Below are positions 1 to 10,877 of a stretch of 64,000 bases of DNA, piece after piece (positions within the stretch are counted from its first letter, which is position 1; the number at the start of each line of letters is the position of its first letter). The stretch is taken from assembly GCA_943736015.1 (NCBI GenBank), contig OX031064.1:40971361-41035360 (forward strand), read 5' to 3'. Both the position numbers and the translations under genes were made by a program. The DNA is from Tridacna crocea. Lineage: Eukaryota; Mollusca; Bivalvia; Cardiida; Cardiidae. A model generated the notes under the pieces. It was not told where the DNA came from and searched no databases. It saw only the letters and a program-made list of their open reading frames with translations.

Positions 1-179
1 CAAGGTAATCTGATTTTAAACGTTGTGGGAATGTAAATCCAAATTGAGACTGTAATCGGCGACAGATTTCCACTTTTTACAAGACAAAACCCACTCATAT
101 TTATCAAGCGGTAAAATCAAATCTAACTATAAGAAAGTAAAAGATACTGACAAGACAGCGTACGTAATGAGAAATTGTT

Positions 180-771
180 ACAACAAATAACATTTCTATA
201 ACCCAGGAGGGTCACAATAAAAGTCGGCAAAACTGTTTTTTTTTTTCTGTGTAATTTTCTCAGTTCTTATAAAATCAGTGGTCCAGAGCGAAACTCGAAC
301 TTGATCTGTAACTCATGGTGGTTGACATACACATTGTAATCAGCTCAATCTGCCAGTGTTTAGAAAAAAAGGGGCAGAAAACTTTTGATTTTTTTTTTTT
401 TCTTTTTGAAAATTTCCAAGTCCAAGGCCTTAATTTCGTCAAAATTCAGTGGACCGGAACGAAACTCAAATTTGATATATAACTCGCAGTGGTTGACTTA
501 CACTACAAAAATCAACACATTATCTGCCAGCTTTTAGAGAAAAGTCCGGAAAACTGATAATTTCTAAATCCAAGGCCCGTAATTTCGTCAAAAGTCAGTG
601 GTCAGGAGTGAAAATCGAACTCATGGTTGCTGACTTACATACCGAAAATCAGCTCAATACCTGCCAGCGTTTGGAAAAAAATAAGGAAACTGATATTCCG
701 GACAGACAGACGGACAGACGGAGTGGAAGCATAACGTCCCCTTCGGCTTAGCCGCTAGAAGACTAAAAAAA
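180..771 (+). repeat. Tandem-core element, type 1 (pearl-like)
   Basis: About three degenerate units are recognised by a CAGTGG(T/A)CC(A/G)GA motif near 278, 446 and 595, so the period is roughly 150-168 bp. Each unit repeats the phrases 'AACTCRYRGTGGTTGAC' and 'TCTGCCAG'. The array ends in a run of CAGACGGACAGACGG-type steps at 700-722, followed by a GC-richer tail with CCCCTTCGGCTTAG. A tandem core plus a CGGACAGA-rich end is the layout of bivalve pearl/Helentron-like non-autonomous elements; the family assignment is by layout only. Confidence 0.6.
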
Positions 772-839
772 GATCTAAGTACCTCGAGTAAGGATGGAGT
801 AGAACTGGCGGAATTTAAACATATTCCTCTGAACAATGA

Positions 840-1540
840 GTTTTGGTTTAGATGATTCCACTTTGCCCAGAATGCGTCAGTAAATTGGGCAATCGGTTCA
901 GTTCAAAACAGACATTGCAGATGCAAATGCAACTATTGCTGCAAAAGGCGCTTTATGGGTTAAAAAAGATTGTTATTTCCATCTAAATTATCATTTTACT
1001 CGTCTAAATCACCATTTTACACGTGAATCATCTGTCTGAACGTTTGAGTCGGAACATAATATCTTTTATAAAATTTTGTTTTAAAACGACTAGAGTAATA
1101 ATTTGATTACTCAGGCAAGGAGCATGTTGAGCAGCCAAGGTTGTGACGATCTTTTGAGGTGAATCCAGTTAGGTAGTGATCGTAACCCTTGGCTATAGAA
1201 CACTGACGAAGAGTAATTTGATCGTATTGTTTAAAGGGGTAAAAATCTATAAAAAGAAAAAGGTTCTATCACGTAGTAAGAAAGTGTTAGAAAAAATTCT
1301 AGTCATTATTTGGCGGTCTTTCCTTACAATGATATCTAAAGTAACATAAGCTGCATAAAGAAAACATCACGGTTACTAAATTGCACCTTAGTTTAAGTCA
1401 TACCATTTAAATGTACGGAAATTAATGTGATGATAACAGGTTGCCATCTTGAAATGTTTTCCATACTTTAAATCGTATGATTTTACTTTGAATGTATTGT
1501 AAGACCTGTTTGCATTTTGTGTGTGTGTTCATGTGTAAGG
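840..1540. other. Unassigned AT-rich spacer
   Basis: No supported gene, splice-bounded open frame or repeat was recognised. Open frames here are short and lack any family motif. Confidence 0.5.
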
Positions 1541-1542
1541 TG

Positions 1543-2010
1543 TCATTTGGGGACACACATGTGTATTAGGACCTTCCAAGTGGGGGCGCACGTGAACTGG
1601 GGACGTCCCCATTTGGAAAAGTCTCAGAAAATAGCATTAATCTATTATTTTGAGCTTCCTGTATGTCTTTTTTTTTTTATGAAAACATGGCAAACCAACC
1701 CAAGTCCCCATTTGTTTGGTCGGACCAGGGTGTAAGATCCCTGTAGAAGCTAAAAATTGCAGAATACACACGTGTCCCCATTTCTTCTTTTACATACGGC
1801 CCGGTGGATGTGGAGAAGGTTTTTTTTAAGCCCGACTAAACATTGCGAAATTCGGACTTGGATAATTATGTTACATTTTCATCCAAAAACATGTATGAAA
1901 CTCAAGATAATAGATTAATATCATTTTTTAGACTTTTCCAAATGGGGATGTCCCCATTTGACGTGTGTCGGTATTTGGAAGGTCCCATACACATGAATGT
2001 GTGTCCCCGA
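1543..2010. repeat. Fold-back repeat with GGGGACGTCCCC arms
   Basis: The left arm (about 1543-1626) carries GGGGACACACATGTGT, GACCTTCCAA, GGGGACGTCCCC and ATTTGGAAAAGTCT. The right arm (about 1931-2010) is its inverse with moderate divergence. The left-arm sequence recurs singly at 34598-34672 and 37199-37282, so it is a dispersed repeat end. Open frames here are chance frames. The class is unknown; a short inverted-repeat transposon is one option. Confidence 0.55.
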
Positions 2011-2229
2011 TTAATAACTTTCAGACATATTGACACTCTTGATCAGAAATTGTAGATCGAAATCCATGTAAAACACATTGTTAAAAATGAAAAAAGTATC
2101 GTGATTTATTCAATCTTTGTCGGAGTTTTAGTACATTTGAATCATGTCGATATTTTCAAAGAAAACAAAGTCAGTGACAATTTGTCGATAGTCACTGTCA
2201 TCTACCGCTTTTGCAAACACATGTCAATT

Positions 2230-2690
2230 ACTCTAAAATTAACCTCTAAAAGTTTATTGAACAATCAAAATACGACTCAAAAAACAACACTTAATCAGAT
2301 GGAGATCATACTATTCATAGAAAAATGCCGAACAATCAAAAAAAGCACTTCGACATTTTTACAGTTGACTATCTTTAACAATTACCGAAATTCTGAATGA
2401 GGTAGATGAAGGTATACTATTTTTAACACTTGCAAAAATTCTGCATCAGGTTTGATCAAGATCAGACTGTACATAGAAACATGCCGAATAATCCTAAATA
2501 GCACTGCAACATTTTTACAGTTGACTATCTTTAACAATTACCGAAATTCTGAATGAGGTAGATGAAGGTATACTATTTTTAACACTTACCCATATTCTGG
2601 CTGATGGTAGACCGAGATCAGACTCTACATAAAAACATGCCGAATAATCCTAAATAGCACTTCAACATTTTTATGCTCACATAAAAATTT
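2230..2690 (+). repeat. Degenerate tandem repeat, about 155-bp unit
   Basis: The phrase ATGCCGAAYAATC recurs near 2325, 2484 and 2636, and GTTGACTATCTTTAACAATT recurs between units. Spacing is about 158 and 152 bp. The frame at 2101-2400 lies inside this repeat and is not a gene. Confidence 0.6.
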
Positions 2691-3120
2691 CGGGGGAGCA
2701 TATGGTCTCCATACGTCCGTTCGTCCGTCCGAACCAATTTCTCCATAACCCCTGGACCAAATTTAAAGAAACGTCATAAATGAACTCCTTGGGACAATAG
2801 GCAATTACTTATTTCCCGATTTCTCGATTTGAGGCTGCGTCACGGAAAAAGGGAGCTCCATGTAAAAAAATCCGTCCGAGGCCATTTTTCCCACAACCCA
2901 TGAAAAATGGATTTTATGAAACTTTATATTCGAACTCCTTGGAACAATGCGCAAATACCTCTTTTAAGGTTTGTCAATTTGAGGCTGCGTCATGGAAAAA
3001 GGGGGCTCCATGTGAAAAATTGTTTTTCATTAATATCGTCCGTTCGTTCGTGCGAAGCCATTTCTCTACAACCCTTGGACCAAATTTTTTTGTGAAACTT
3101 CAGATCTGAACTCCTTGCAA
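2670..3120 (+). repeat. Tandem-core element, type 2
   Basis: GAACTCCTTGG or its variant recurs at about 2781, 2936 and 3109, and TTTGAGGCTGCGTCA recurs at 2830 and 2980. Each unit contains CCGTTCG/CGTCCG steps. The period is about 155-170 bp. It abuts the preceding tandem array directly. Confidence 0.55.
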
Positions 3121-3665
3121 AAATGACACTAAATTAAAACAGCATTGCAGTAGACTGCTTTTGAAAATAATTGTGATCAAATATGTTGCTCACAGTCAGC
3201 AATATCTATTTGCCATAATGTTTTCATCTCATTCTTTCAATTATTTTTCTCCATTTGCCTCAGATTTTATCTAGTGTTAAAAGTAAAGTTAGGTTTCATG
3301 ACTTTGTTAAATAAAGGACAAGCAATATTCTTGTTTATGTTTAGAACAAAATCCTTAATGCTCCTTGAAGAGTGAAAGCAATATACATGTAGTAAAATTC
3401 AGTCATTGACATTGTGTGGAAAAAGAAATTTCGTTACATACAAGTCTTATTAGCTGCACAAAATTAATAGTCCTTTGAAAACATTGTGAGAAATGGCAAA
3501 CTAGGAAACAATTTTGCATTTTTTAACAATTTTTTTTCTGAAGCAGAAATTTGCTTCATCAAGGGACCCAAATAACATGAGAATAATGCAAAAGTGTTTT
3601 GTTACTACAAATGTAATAAAGATAAATATCTACAAAACTTTTAAGATTTGTCATGTTTATTTTGT
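3120..3665. other. Unassigned AT-rich spacer
   Basis: Contains one weak trace of the family-1 MITE (ACATTGTGAGAAATGG near 3482) but no alignable copy and no gene. Confidence 0.4.
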
Positions 3666-3880
3666 TTAATCTTTACCAACTGATAAAACTCTGCACTTCT
3701 TCAAATTCAAAGCATTTGCAGACAATTGATTGATTTTGACTCACATTTTGCAATTTACCTATTAAAAGGTAGAAAACATTGTGTTGAAAGTGAAAATTAT
3801 TAGTTGTCTTTTCACACAATGTCTCCTAAAGTATTTTTCTGCAGGGTTGTTAAAACTCAGGATTTTTTGGTAAAGACTTA
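3666..3880 (+). mobile_element. Family-1 TTAA MITE, old copy
   Basis: Starts TTAATCTTTACCAACTGATA and ends GGTAAAGACTTA. It keeps AAAGCATTTGCAGACAA and the GTAGAAAACATTGTG stem, but the palindromic core is eroded. Confidence 0.65.
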
Positions 3881-4221
3881 CAAGTCACCAAAAATAATAA
3901 AATTGCTTCTGAAACATATTTGCAGCACAAAACTTCAGAAGCATCCTTGTGAATGTGAAAAAAATTAATCAAGGAGTAAAGCTTGAGTATTCGTTAAATC
4001 ATGTCAAAATTAGACATTACTTATTTTGACCAATTTGTCCTTAGGTCAAAATGTTTTCAAAATTGGTCTGCTGCAAGACATAAAAAGTTATCTACAGGAG
4101 ACAGACCACTGACCCCTTTATCTGCTGGTATAAAATTACTGGGTTGTCTCTGGTCCAACAACACTTGCAAGGATGAATTAAACAAGGGCTATATAAGAAG
4201 ACATGCAACCATTTTAATCTT

Positions 4222-4420
4222 TTAACATTTAACAAAATTTTCATCATGTCTATTTTGAAAGCAAAGTTGGAGGATGTAAAATTGTAGCCTAAATGAAAGG
4301 AAACATTGTGAGAAATGTATAAAAAGCTGATGACCAGCTTTTTTCTCCTCTTCCTTCAATGTTTTCAAAAGCCCTCTGCTTCAGGGTAATGAGGAACAAA
4401 ATTGTTTGGTAAAGGGTTAA
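4222..4420 (+). mobile_element. Family-1 TTAA MITE, old copy
   Basis: The right end TTTGGTAAAGGGTTAA is clear. The centre still reads as a hairpin (GAAACATTGTG... to ...CAATGTTTTC), but the left half is strongly diverged. Confidence 0.6.
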
Positions 4421-4429
4421 CTCACACAA

Positions 4430-5040
4430 CAAAATTTCGACTGGGTCAAGCTGAGAGGATTAGCAGGTGATATGCAAATGAACTGTTGAAATTTGTCTTT
4501 GAATGGGTGCAAAACACTGCAGAAAAAATTATTTCCAATATTTTCTCTTTTTCTCATATTTATTGTCCTGGCTTCCCTCCCCCTGGCTGTTTTGACACAA
4601 GCTTTTTTGATAAAGAGCCAACAAGACGCCTATTCTTCTAAATAGAAGAAAATGCCCTGCAAATCATATCTTGTGTAGTACATCCTGTTGCATCTGCTGT
4701 CATTTGGACAGTCATGAATTAATCTTGTTTTACTGGATTGGCATTTCCAATGAGTCTAACGTAGGTGATGTTTCATGTGGCACTGTACAGATGTTTTGGA
4801 CAGTTATTGTGATTGTTAGGATTTCATGGCCTATTTGCCCTCCTGCAAAAAAAAAAACAGGCTAAAGCAATGTATTCAAAAAGACTTTCTGCAGAATATT
4901 TTATCATTAGAAACATTACACTTGTAAAGGCTACATTAAAATAGGCAAGCACAAGTACTGATTCTGAGTATTCAAATAGTCTACAATTCTTTGTTATAAC
5001 TCTCAAAGTGCCTTTGACCACTTTAGTTGCTTTTGTGATC
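4430..5040. other. Unassigned spacer
   Basis: No gene recognised. Poly-A and T-rich tracts; the frames at 4671-4865 and 4824-5042 overlap on opposite strands and show no family motif. Confidence 0.4.
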
Positions 5041-5208
5041 AATGTACAATCATGACTAGACTGTAGAAAGTCTGCAGTCTGATCTCTGATCTACATTGAT
5101 CGCTTTACTAAGACTGTCCAGACGAGTGCAACTTCAACATTATTCTCACGATCTTATTTATAGAATGAAACGCGTCTTTGATTTATTCCGTGCTCTTTAA
5201 AGGGTTAA
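5040..5208. mobile_element. Possible second hairpin MITE family, partial
   Basis: The block CAGTCTGATCTCTGATCTAC (about 5073-5092) matches one arm of the clean hairpin element at 52612-52825. A CTTTAAAGGGTTAA end follows at 5195-5208. The left arm is not found. Confidence 0.35.
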
Positions 5209-5857
5209 GCTCATATACCTAGTTTTGAATTAGCAATGATGAATTTAACTGAAAATAATTCCAGATAAGATGCCAAAATAGGTTTTCGAGCCAATAATTC
5301 ACGACCAGTTTAGAATGGCTGTCTAAGGCAATTCAATGAATAAAATGTGGCCGAATAATTCCAACTGTCATTACCGGCAACATTCAATATGGTGCAAAGG
5401 AGACTTGGGTGCGAAACTGCACTGGTGCGAAACATATCAAAACCGCAATATGTTTCTAAACGCCCCTGAAGATCTGATATGAGTGCATTTCTAGAATGAA
5501 ATGCTAAAAAAACATTATTTTATTGCCATAACTAGGTTAGTTTGACCTTCTTAGATCAGAAATCGACCGAGTACATGTCCATTGCAAGGATATACGAAAA
5601 CTGGGTTACGGATTTTCGCTGATTTCCACGGCCTGTATTTAAATCACAAAATTATTTCTAAACAATATTTTAACCCTTACCAACATCTTTCATCTCCAGT
5701 TTTTCCTCTCCAAACCCATTTTTGAGAATTTGAATAATATACACATCGGTGTTGCGTCACGAATGTCGGTACATGCATAAGCAAAATAGTGGAAAAAATC
5801 TCAATATAGCGACCAGTGATCCCGGAAGTGCATTTCATCCAACCGAGACTTGCAGAC
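5209..5857. other. Unassigned spacer left of unit A
   Basis: No gene recognised. The minus-strand frame at 5677-5904 crosses the unit A edge and so is not a conserved gene. Confidence 0.4.
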
Positions 5858-6229
5858 CCTATTTTTGAAAATACTGTGTCCAAAGGTAAAAATGCTTGCG
5901 ACAAGCATTTTCATCTCTGCTGATGCTTTGAGTTGCAAATAAATGAAAGTAAAAAAAAAAGCTCAAAATCTTATACTTGATGATGATTTTTAAAAAGAAA
6001 ACATGAGTACATGTATTTAGCAAACAACTTGCACACTATGTCAAAGGAATCTACAGATATACACTGGTACATTGTAACACAATGCTTTCTTCATATAATC
6101 CAAATAGTGTCTCTTTCCAAAAATGTTTGTATTTATCCTTTCAGTACCTTTTCCATTTTTTTGACCGTTATTTGAAATTGTCTGCTGAAATCTGGGACAA
6201 TTTAATTTTTGTCTGCTAGTAACTATTTA

Positions 6230-6448
6230 TTAAACAACAAAATTTTAGACTGCTCTAAATTAAAAGCACTTGCAGACAACAAAATAAAGGCAACTCAAAA
6301 ATTAAAGTTTTCTTTCAGGCAAGGCGGAAAACACTGTGGAAAAAGGAGAAATTACTGGTAACCAGCATTTTCTCCTTTTCCAACAATGTTTTCAAAAGCC
6401 TTCTATCTCAGGGTCGTGAAAGCCAGGGATGATTTGGTAAAGGGTTAA
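6230..6448 (+). mobile_element. Family-1 TTAA MITE
   Basis: Bounded by TTAA on both sides, with ends TTAAACAACAAAATTTTAGA and TTTGGTAAAGGGTTAA. The palindromic core centres near 6347 (ACTGGTAACCAGCATTTTCT). The same insertion is in unit C at 29431-29649, but B has lost it by deletion. Confidence 0.85.
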
Positions 6449-6785
6449 GGGTTGAAGAACAGGCAAATATAGAAAGATTCAGCATGCAAACATAAAGGTA
6501 GTGGCAAAAATAAAATGAACATGTACCAAAAAGTAATCAAGTGAAAATATATACACAAAAACCTGACTAGCCAGACGATGTGCATGTAAAATATCAATCT
6601 GTCACTCTATCTATATAAAAAAAATTTAGTCTTGAAAAGATTAGCAAACAAGAAATAAACTTTTGCTCAAAGTGTGCAATAGGCTTTTGAAGAAAGAAAA
6701 CATGGTGACCAATGGAGTAAATAACCATTACAAGCACTTTCTCGTATACCCAAAATGTTTCCAAAAGCATTCTACCTCAAGTCTA

Positions 6786-6850
6786 TAAACTAGAGGCGCT
6801 TGAGCGCCTGTATCGCTCCACAGGCCTGATTTTTCTGCAACGGTGAAGAG
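6786..6850 (+). repeat. Conserved repeat head with GGCGCTTGAGCGCC palindrome
   Basis: AACTAGAGGCGCTTGAGCGC followed by CTGTATCGCTCCACAGGCCT. The 14-nt GGCGCTTGAGCGCC is a perfect palindrome. Near-identical copies occur in B (about 17020), in C (about 29989) and alone at 50349, each followed by the same TTTTTCTG context. Confidence 0.6.
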
Positions 6851-7077
6851 AAGTTTTTAACAATTACCATTCATTCCTGCATTTTAGGTCACTTTAAAAG
6901 AAAACAGCTATGAAAACGTGAGAAAAGAAGAAAATAAAAGTAGCCTGCATTTTCTTAGTTTTACACAATAATTTCTACCATTTTTGATACAAGTTTTACT
7001 AATTTGAAGATTTATTATGTTATCTGCAACATCTTTCAATTATGGCCAGTTATAAAAAGTTTGTCTTCTGGTTATAG

Positions 7078-7279
7078 TTAACTCATTAGCAAACGACAAC
7101 ATTTTAGGGTTGTCAAAATGGAAAGCATTTTGTAGATGAAAAAATAAAAGTGACTGAAAATTTAAAAGTTGTTTTGTGAACGGTAGATAACATTGTGGGA
7201 AAAGGTTACCAGCATTTTCTCCTTTTCCCACAATGTTTTCTAAAGTCTTCTTTGTCAGGGATCAGTTTGATTGGATAAC
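7078..7279 (+). mobile_element. Family-1 TTAA MITE, right end eroded
   Basis: Left end TTAACTCATTAGCAAACGAC is good. The core is shortened so that GGGAAAAGG runs straight into TTACCAGCATTTTCTCC. The right terminus reads GATTGGATAACA. Equivalent copies: 17311 (B), 30279 (C) and its inverted duplicate at 31199-31400. Confidence 0.75.
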
Positions 7280-7425
7280 AAAATGCCGTATCACAACAGT
7301 GTAGCCCTGTCCCTCTTTGTACTAGGTCACCAGTAGGTCAACAAACCTTTACCAGAACTAATCAAAGTGCAGAGGTTCTCTTGTTTTATATGAAAAGAAT
7401 TATAGATTATGTAAAGCAACCATCT

Positions 7426-7654
7426 TTAACTCTTTACCAAACGATAAAATTTGGGATGTGACTAAACTGAAAGCATTTGCAGACAACAATTTTAACATTG
7501 ATGAAATGATGATTTCTCTCTTTGATAGAGTAGAAAACACTGAGGGAAAAGGAGAAAATGCTAATTACCAGCATTTTCTCCTTTTCCAAGAGTGTTTTCC
7601 AAAGACTTCCTCTTTCGGGTCGTTAAAAGTCAGGATTGTATGGTAAAGACTTAC
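7426..7654 (+). mobile_element. Family-1 TTAA MITE
   Basis: Ends TTAACTCTTTACCAAACGAT and TATGGTAAAGACTTA. Full core with GAGGGAAAAGGAGAAAATGC and its inverse. The plus-strand frame through it (KLKAFADNNFNIDEMM...) recurs in other copies because the MITE itself recurs, not because it encodes a protein. Confidence 0.85.
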
Positions 7655-7739
7655 CACCAAAGGAACTAACCTCCAATACAACAATGAAATCAAAATGAAT
7701 AGTATGAGAGAAGAAATTTTTCAAAGATTTTACTTTATA

Positions 7740-8065
7740 CCATAAAATGAAAATGAGTCTCCCATAAAAGCCATGTTTTTTGACGGATCTTTTTTTTTTG
7801 AGGAATTCTGTAGACCTCTATCTAAGGAACATTCCTGCAAAAAAATAATGCTATCCAATTAGTGGTTTGGGAGGAGAAGATTTTTAAAGGTTTTTGACTT
7901 TGATTGCCATGGCAACCAGAATTATTCATGGAACACAATTATTTGAAGGAATTTGAATGAGGACCACCTAAGGAACATTCCTGTAAAATTTGGTAGAAAT
8001 CCAGTCAATAGTTTCTGAGGAGAAGAATTTTAAAGGAAAAGTTTACGGACGCACGCACATAAACG
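7740..8065 (+). repeat. Tandem-core element, 3' portion (type 3)
   Basis: Two degenerate core units share AAGGAACATTCCTG (near 7835 and 7970) and GGAGAAGA. They are followed by the terminal TTTACGGACGCACGCAC. Same family as 35011-36390 and 61692-62720. In unit C this block is present twice, in inverted orientation. Confidence 0.65.
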
Positions 8066-8107
8066 TCTTCTTTTCTAGAGATTAGTCCCAGTCTGCACTG
8101 CTGTAGT

Positions 8108-8206
8108 CTAGTGCTTTACGTAGTGGCTCTTAATGATGGTGTACTTGTTTTCTGCAATCTATGCCTGCAACTCCCCTTCTACTTCGGAGGATGGCTCCTG
8201 GCAAGA
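8108..8206 (-). pseudogene. Last exon of the unit gene, broken copy in A
   Basis: On the minus strand a T-rich tract ending in CAG is followed by 33 codons up to a TAG. The sequence matches the intact exon in unit C (32224-32322), but codon 16, Tyr in C, is TAG here, and some residues differ (Glu for Gln at codon 8). No homologue was recognised by eye. The equivalent interval is deleted from B. Confidence 0.45.
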
Positions 8207-8348
8207 CTGAAAAAAAAAAGCCATTGAAATTTAAAAAAAAAAATTAATTTACTTTTGAAAATCAAACAAACAAGTTAGTATGAAATTCCCACAAAAAAAA
8301 AAAATATATTCTGGGCTATTTTTCACACATAATTTGTGTTGGTAGCAG

Positions 8349-8566
8349 TTAACATTACCAAACAACAATATTTTAGGTTTGCCCAAATCAAAAGCATTTG
8401 CAGACCAAAAAAATAAAAGTAACTGAAAATTTGAAATTTCTTTTGTGGAGGGTAGAAAACATTGTGAGAATGCTGGTTACCAGCATTTTCTCCTTTTCCC
8501 ATACTGTTTTCTGAAAGCTTCTTTCTTAGGGTTGGCAAAAGTAAGGATTCTGTGCTAATGGGTTAA
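8349..8566 (+). mobile_element. Family-1 TTAA MITE
   Basis: Ends TTAACATTACCAAACAAC and CTAATGGGTTAA. The left core arm is shortened (TTGTGAGAATGC). Orthologous insertion in unit C at 32463-32679. Confidence 0.85.
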
Positions 8567-8931
8567 CTATGTTACCTAATAATCAGCTGCAATATGCATT
8601 AGCAATGTAAGGATTTTCTGCAGTATTTCTGCACTTTTCTTGATCTATGCCCATAGAAATTAGAATTTCTGGTGATAATGGAAATATATAATTTGAGTCA
8701 CAGTTACTTTGAGAATTTTAGAGAATCACAGTGGTTCTATTATTTTCAATAGCAAATGACTGAGGAAACAAGTGGGTCAAGATAGCCCTATTTCAATCTC
8801 CTGAAAAAGAATGTTGAATTATCATCAATGCTGATACAACAATAAGAATGTCCCAACATGTTAGTAAACAAACGGCATAAGATCAATCTTTTTCCAGATC
8901 TTACGTTGGGCCATGCAAGCTCTGAAAGAGA

Positions 8932-9160
8932 TTAACTCATTACCCAAATGACAATATTTTAGGCTTGTCCAAATTGAAAACATTTGCAGAGCAAAAATAA
9001 AAGTGAATGAAAATTTGAACTTTGTTTTGTTAAGGGTAAAAAATATTGTGGGAAAAGGAGAAAATGCGACTTACCAGCATTTTCTCCTTTTCCCACAATG
9101 TTTTCAAAAGGCTTGTTTCCAAAGGTCGTCAAAAGTAGGGATTGCATGGTAATGGGTTAA
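8932..9160 (+). mobile_element. Family-1 TTAA MITE
   Basis: Near-canonical: TTAACTCATTACCCAAATGA to ATGGTAATGGGTTAA, with a full GGGAAAAGGAGAAAATGC stem pairing. Orthologues at 19227-19455 (B) and 33045-33273 (C). Confidence 0.9.
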
Positions 9161-9181
9161 CTTCAGGACAGTACTGTCGAA

Positions 9182-9303
9182 AAATTTAATAATCCTTTTA
9201 CATCTTAGTGATTCTGTTAAAGATACTGAAAGCCAGTTTGTGACATTGCTTTTCTGGGCTTTATCAAATAGAACTTCAGGAGCAACATGTAAATGTGCTT
9301 GTG
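9182..9303 (-). pseudogene. Possible exon downstream of the OB exon, copy A
   Basis: On the minus strand CCATTAG precedes an open stretch reading QAHLHVAPEVLFDKAQKS. It is conserved at 19480-19597 (B) and 33298-33415 (C). The reading frame that stays open does not match the phase left by the preceding exon's AAG/GTATTA donor, so an exon is only a possibility. Confidence 0.25.
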
Positions 9304-9404
9304 CTAATGGTGAACAGACACACAATACTCAAAATACCAACCCGTCACAACTGTTCACCATGAGCACTAGGAATACCCTGGGAAGACTAGAGTGGATTTA
9401 ATAC

Positions 9405-9627
9405 CTTAATTTCAGTCTTTGTTTTGGTTGTTACTGACATCTCGTCTCTGTATGTGTTGACAACAACAATTGTTAGCTGTATGTATTGACCCATTAGGTT
9501 CTTTGAACTCATCTCCCTCCACTTTCTCCAGAGTGACACCTTTAAGTCATCTGTGCCATCTTGAGATCTTAACTGTCTTGACCTGGACGTCTGTCCCTCT
9601 GACCTGCACAATCTTCACAATCTCTTC
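9405..9627 (-). pseudogene. OB-fold (RPA-like) exon, copy A
   Basis: The minus-strand product reads EEIVKIVQVRGTDVQVKTV, then, after a one-base shift of frame, QDGTDDLKVSLWRKW, GQYIQLTIVVVNTY and KTKTEIK. The order (DGT turn, VSLW strand, a Q/D-I-x-L/V-T-x-V-V-V-N strand, then S-V-S-T) matches the OB folds of replication protein A-type ssDNA-binding proteins. The frameshift is shared with B and C. The splice acceptor, TTTTAG/GAAG in B, is TTTTAC/GAAG here. The donor AAG/GTATTA is kept. Gene identity beyond the OB fold is unknown. Confidence 0.5.
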
Positions 9628-9994
9628 GTAAAACAGATACAAAGAAATATAACCAAATGATAGTCATACAAAAATCTGAACAGTATTTAACTTAACATTC
9701 TTCTTTTATCAAAGATGCATATTGTAGATTGATGCAACATCAAGTTATTGTCCAAAGAATTGAAGAGGGCCTTGATTGTCTAAAATTACCCACCTTACTG
9801 TTGAGCAATTTTTTCTTTAACAAAAACGTTTTTCAAAAATCTTTTCAAGGGTCAGTTTTACCTCTTATGCTGCTGATTTCCAAGAATACACTATTCCAGA
9901 TTTGCTTCCGAATTTCAGTCACTGTAAAATTTGCCAACAGTGCAGACCAACATCAGACTGAATGGCTATGCAGGTTGATCATTGGTCTACACTA

Positions 9995-10105
9995 TTAGCA
10001 AATATGATCAATATTGCAATAGGCAAGATAGGGGTTAAGGCTTCCCGTTAAGTTCAGCCCGCATTTCTTTAGCTTAACTGCTTTATCCCACTTGAAAGCA
10101 TCATG
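9995..10105 (-). pseudogene. Short exon upstream of the OB exon, copy A
   Basis: The minus strand gives TGTTAG then an open stretch HDAFKWDKAVKLKKCGLNL that runs 36 codons to a TAA. B has the same exon at 20289-20399. No credible donor was found, so the exon's 3' edge is uncertain. It lies about 370 bp upstream of the OB exon in the gene's direction. Confidence 0.35.
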
Positions 10106-10127
10106 CTAACACATACAAACCAGGTCT

Positions 10128-10192
10128 AACCCCTTTACCAGTTGACAACATTCTAGCCTTGTCCAAATTGAAAGCAGTTGCAGACACATCTT
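10128..10192 (+). mobile_element. Family-1 MITE, left-end fragment
   Basis: CTAACCCCTTTACCAGTTGA followed by CTTGTCCAAATTGAAAGCA, then broken. B keeps about 110 bp more of this copy (20619-20796), so A has a secondary deletion. Confidence 0.7.
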
Positions 10193-10354
10193 TTGTAGAT
10201 GATAAAATATTGGTTTTAATGTTCAATCAAGGATTATAATCATTTGAGACAAATCTCCCTGACTGTGGCAATTGTTAAAAGCTAAAGTAGTCCGAACAGA
10301 CATATCTAAAATGGTTTGCATTCTGCATCAACTCAACAGTGCCACTGGTTACCT

Positions 10355-10587
10355 TTAACTCTTAAGACTACCAAACAATCCCGACTTTCAACAATCCTGA
10401 GAAAGAAGCCTTTTGAAAATATTTTAGGAAAAGTAGAAAGTGTGGGTAACCATCATTATCTCCTTTTCTCACAATGTTTTCTATTCTTCCCTAAACAAAT
10501 TTCAATTTTTGAGCCACATTTATTATGTCATCAGCATGGCTTTCAAGTTGGACCACTCTAAAATTGTGTTGTTTGGGAAAGAGTTAA
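10355..10587 (-). mobile_element. Family-1 TTAA MITE, first of a head-to-head pair
   Basis: Runs TTAACTCTTAAGACTACCAA to GTTTGGGAAAGAGTTAA. Its TTAA at 10584-10587 also serves as the left TTAA of the next copy, which is in the opposite orientation. Confidence 0.85.
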
Positions 10588-10812
10588 CTCATTTCCAAAT
10601 GACAAAATTTTAGACTTTTTCAAATCGAAAGCATTTGCAGATGACAAAATAAAGGTGACTGAAAAATTGAAACTTGTTCTTGGAAAGGTAGAAAACACTG
10701 TGGGAAAAGGAGAAAACGCTGGTTACCAGCATTTTCTCCTTTTCCTACAGTGTTTTCAAAAGGCTTCTTTCTCAGGGGCGTCAAAAGTAGGGACTGTGTG
10801 GTAATGGGTTAA
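10584..10812 (+). mobile_element. Family-1 TTAA MITE, second of a head-to-head pair
   Basis: TTAACTCATTTCCAAATGAC to GTGGTAATGGGTTAA with an almost perfect palindromic core near 10723. One of the best preserved copies. Confidence 0.9.
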
Positions 10813-10877
10813 GCACACATACTGTACAGCCTTTTTACCTATGCAAACACAATTTTCAAAAAACCTTTTATATCGGA

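Noticed and set aside
10584-10812. CRISPR-like hairpin repeats
   Set aside because: Copies are dispersed, 200-235 bp long and TTAA-bounded in eukaryotic DNA; no regular short spacers or cas genes.
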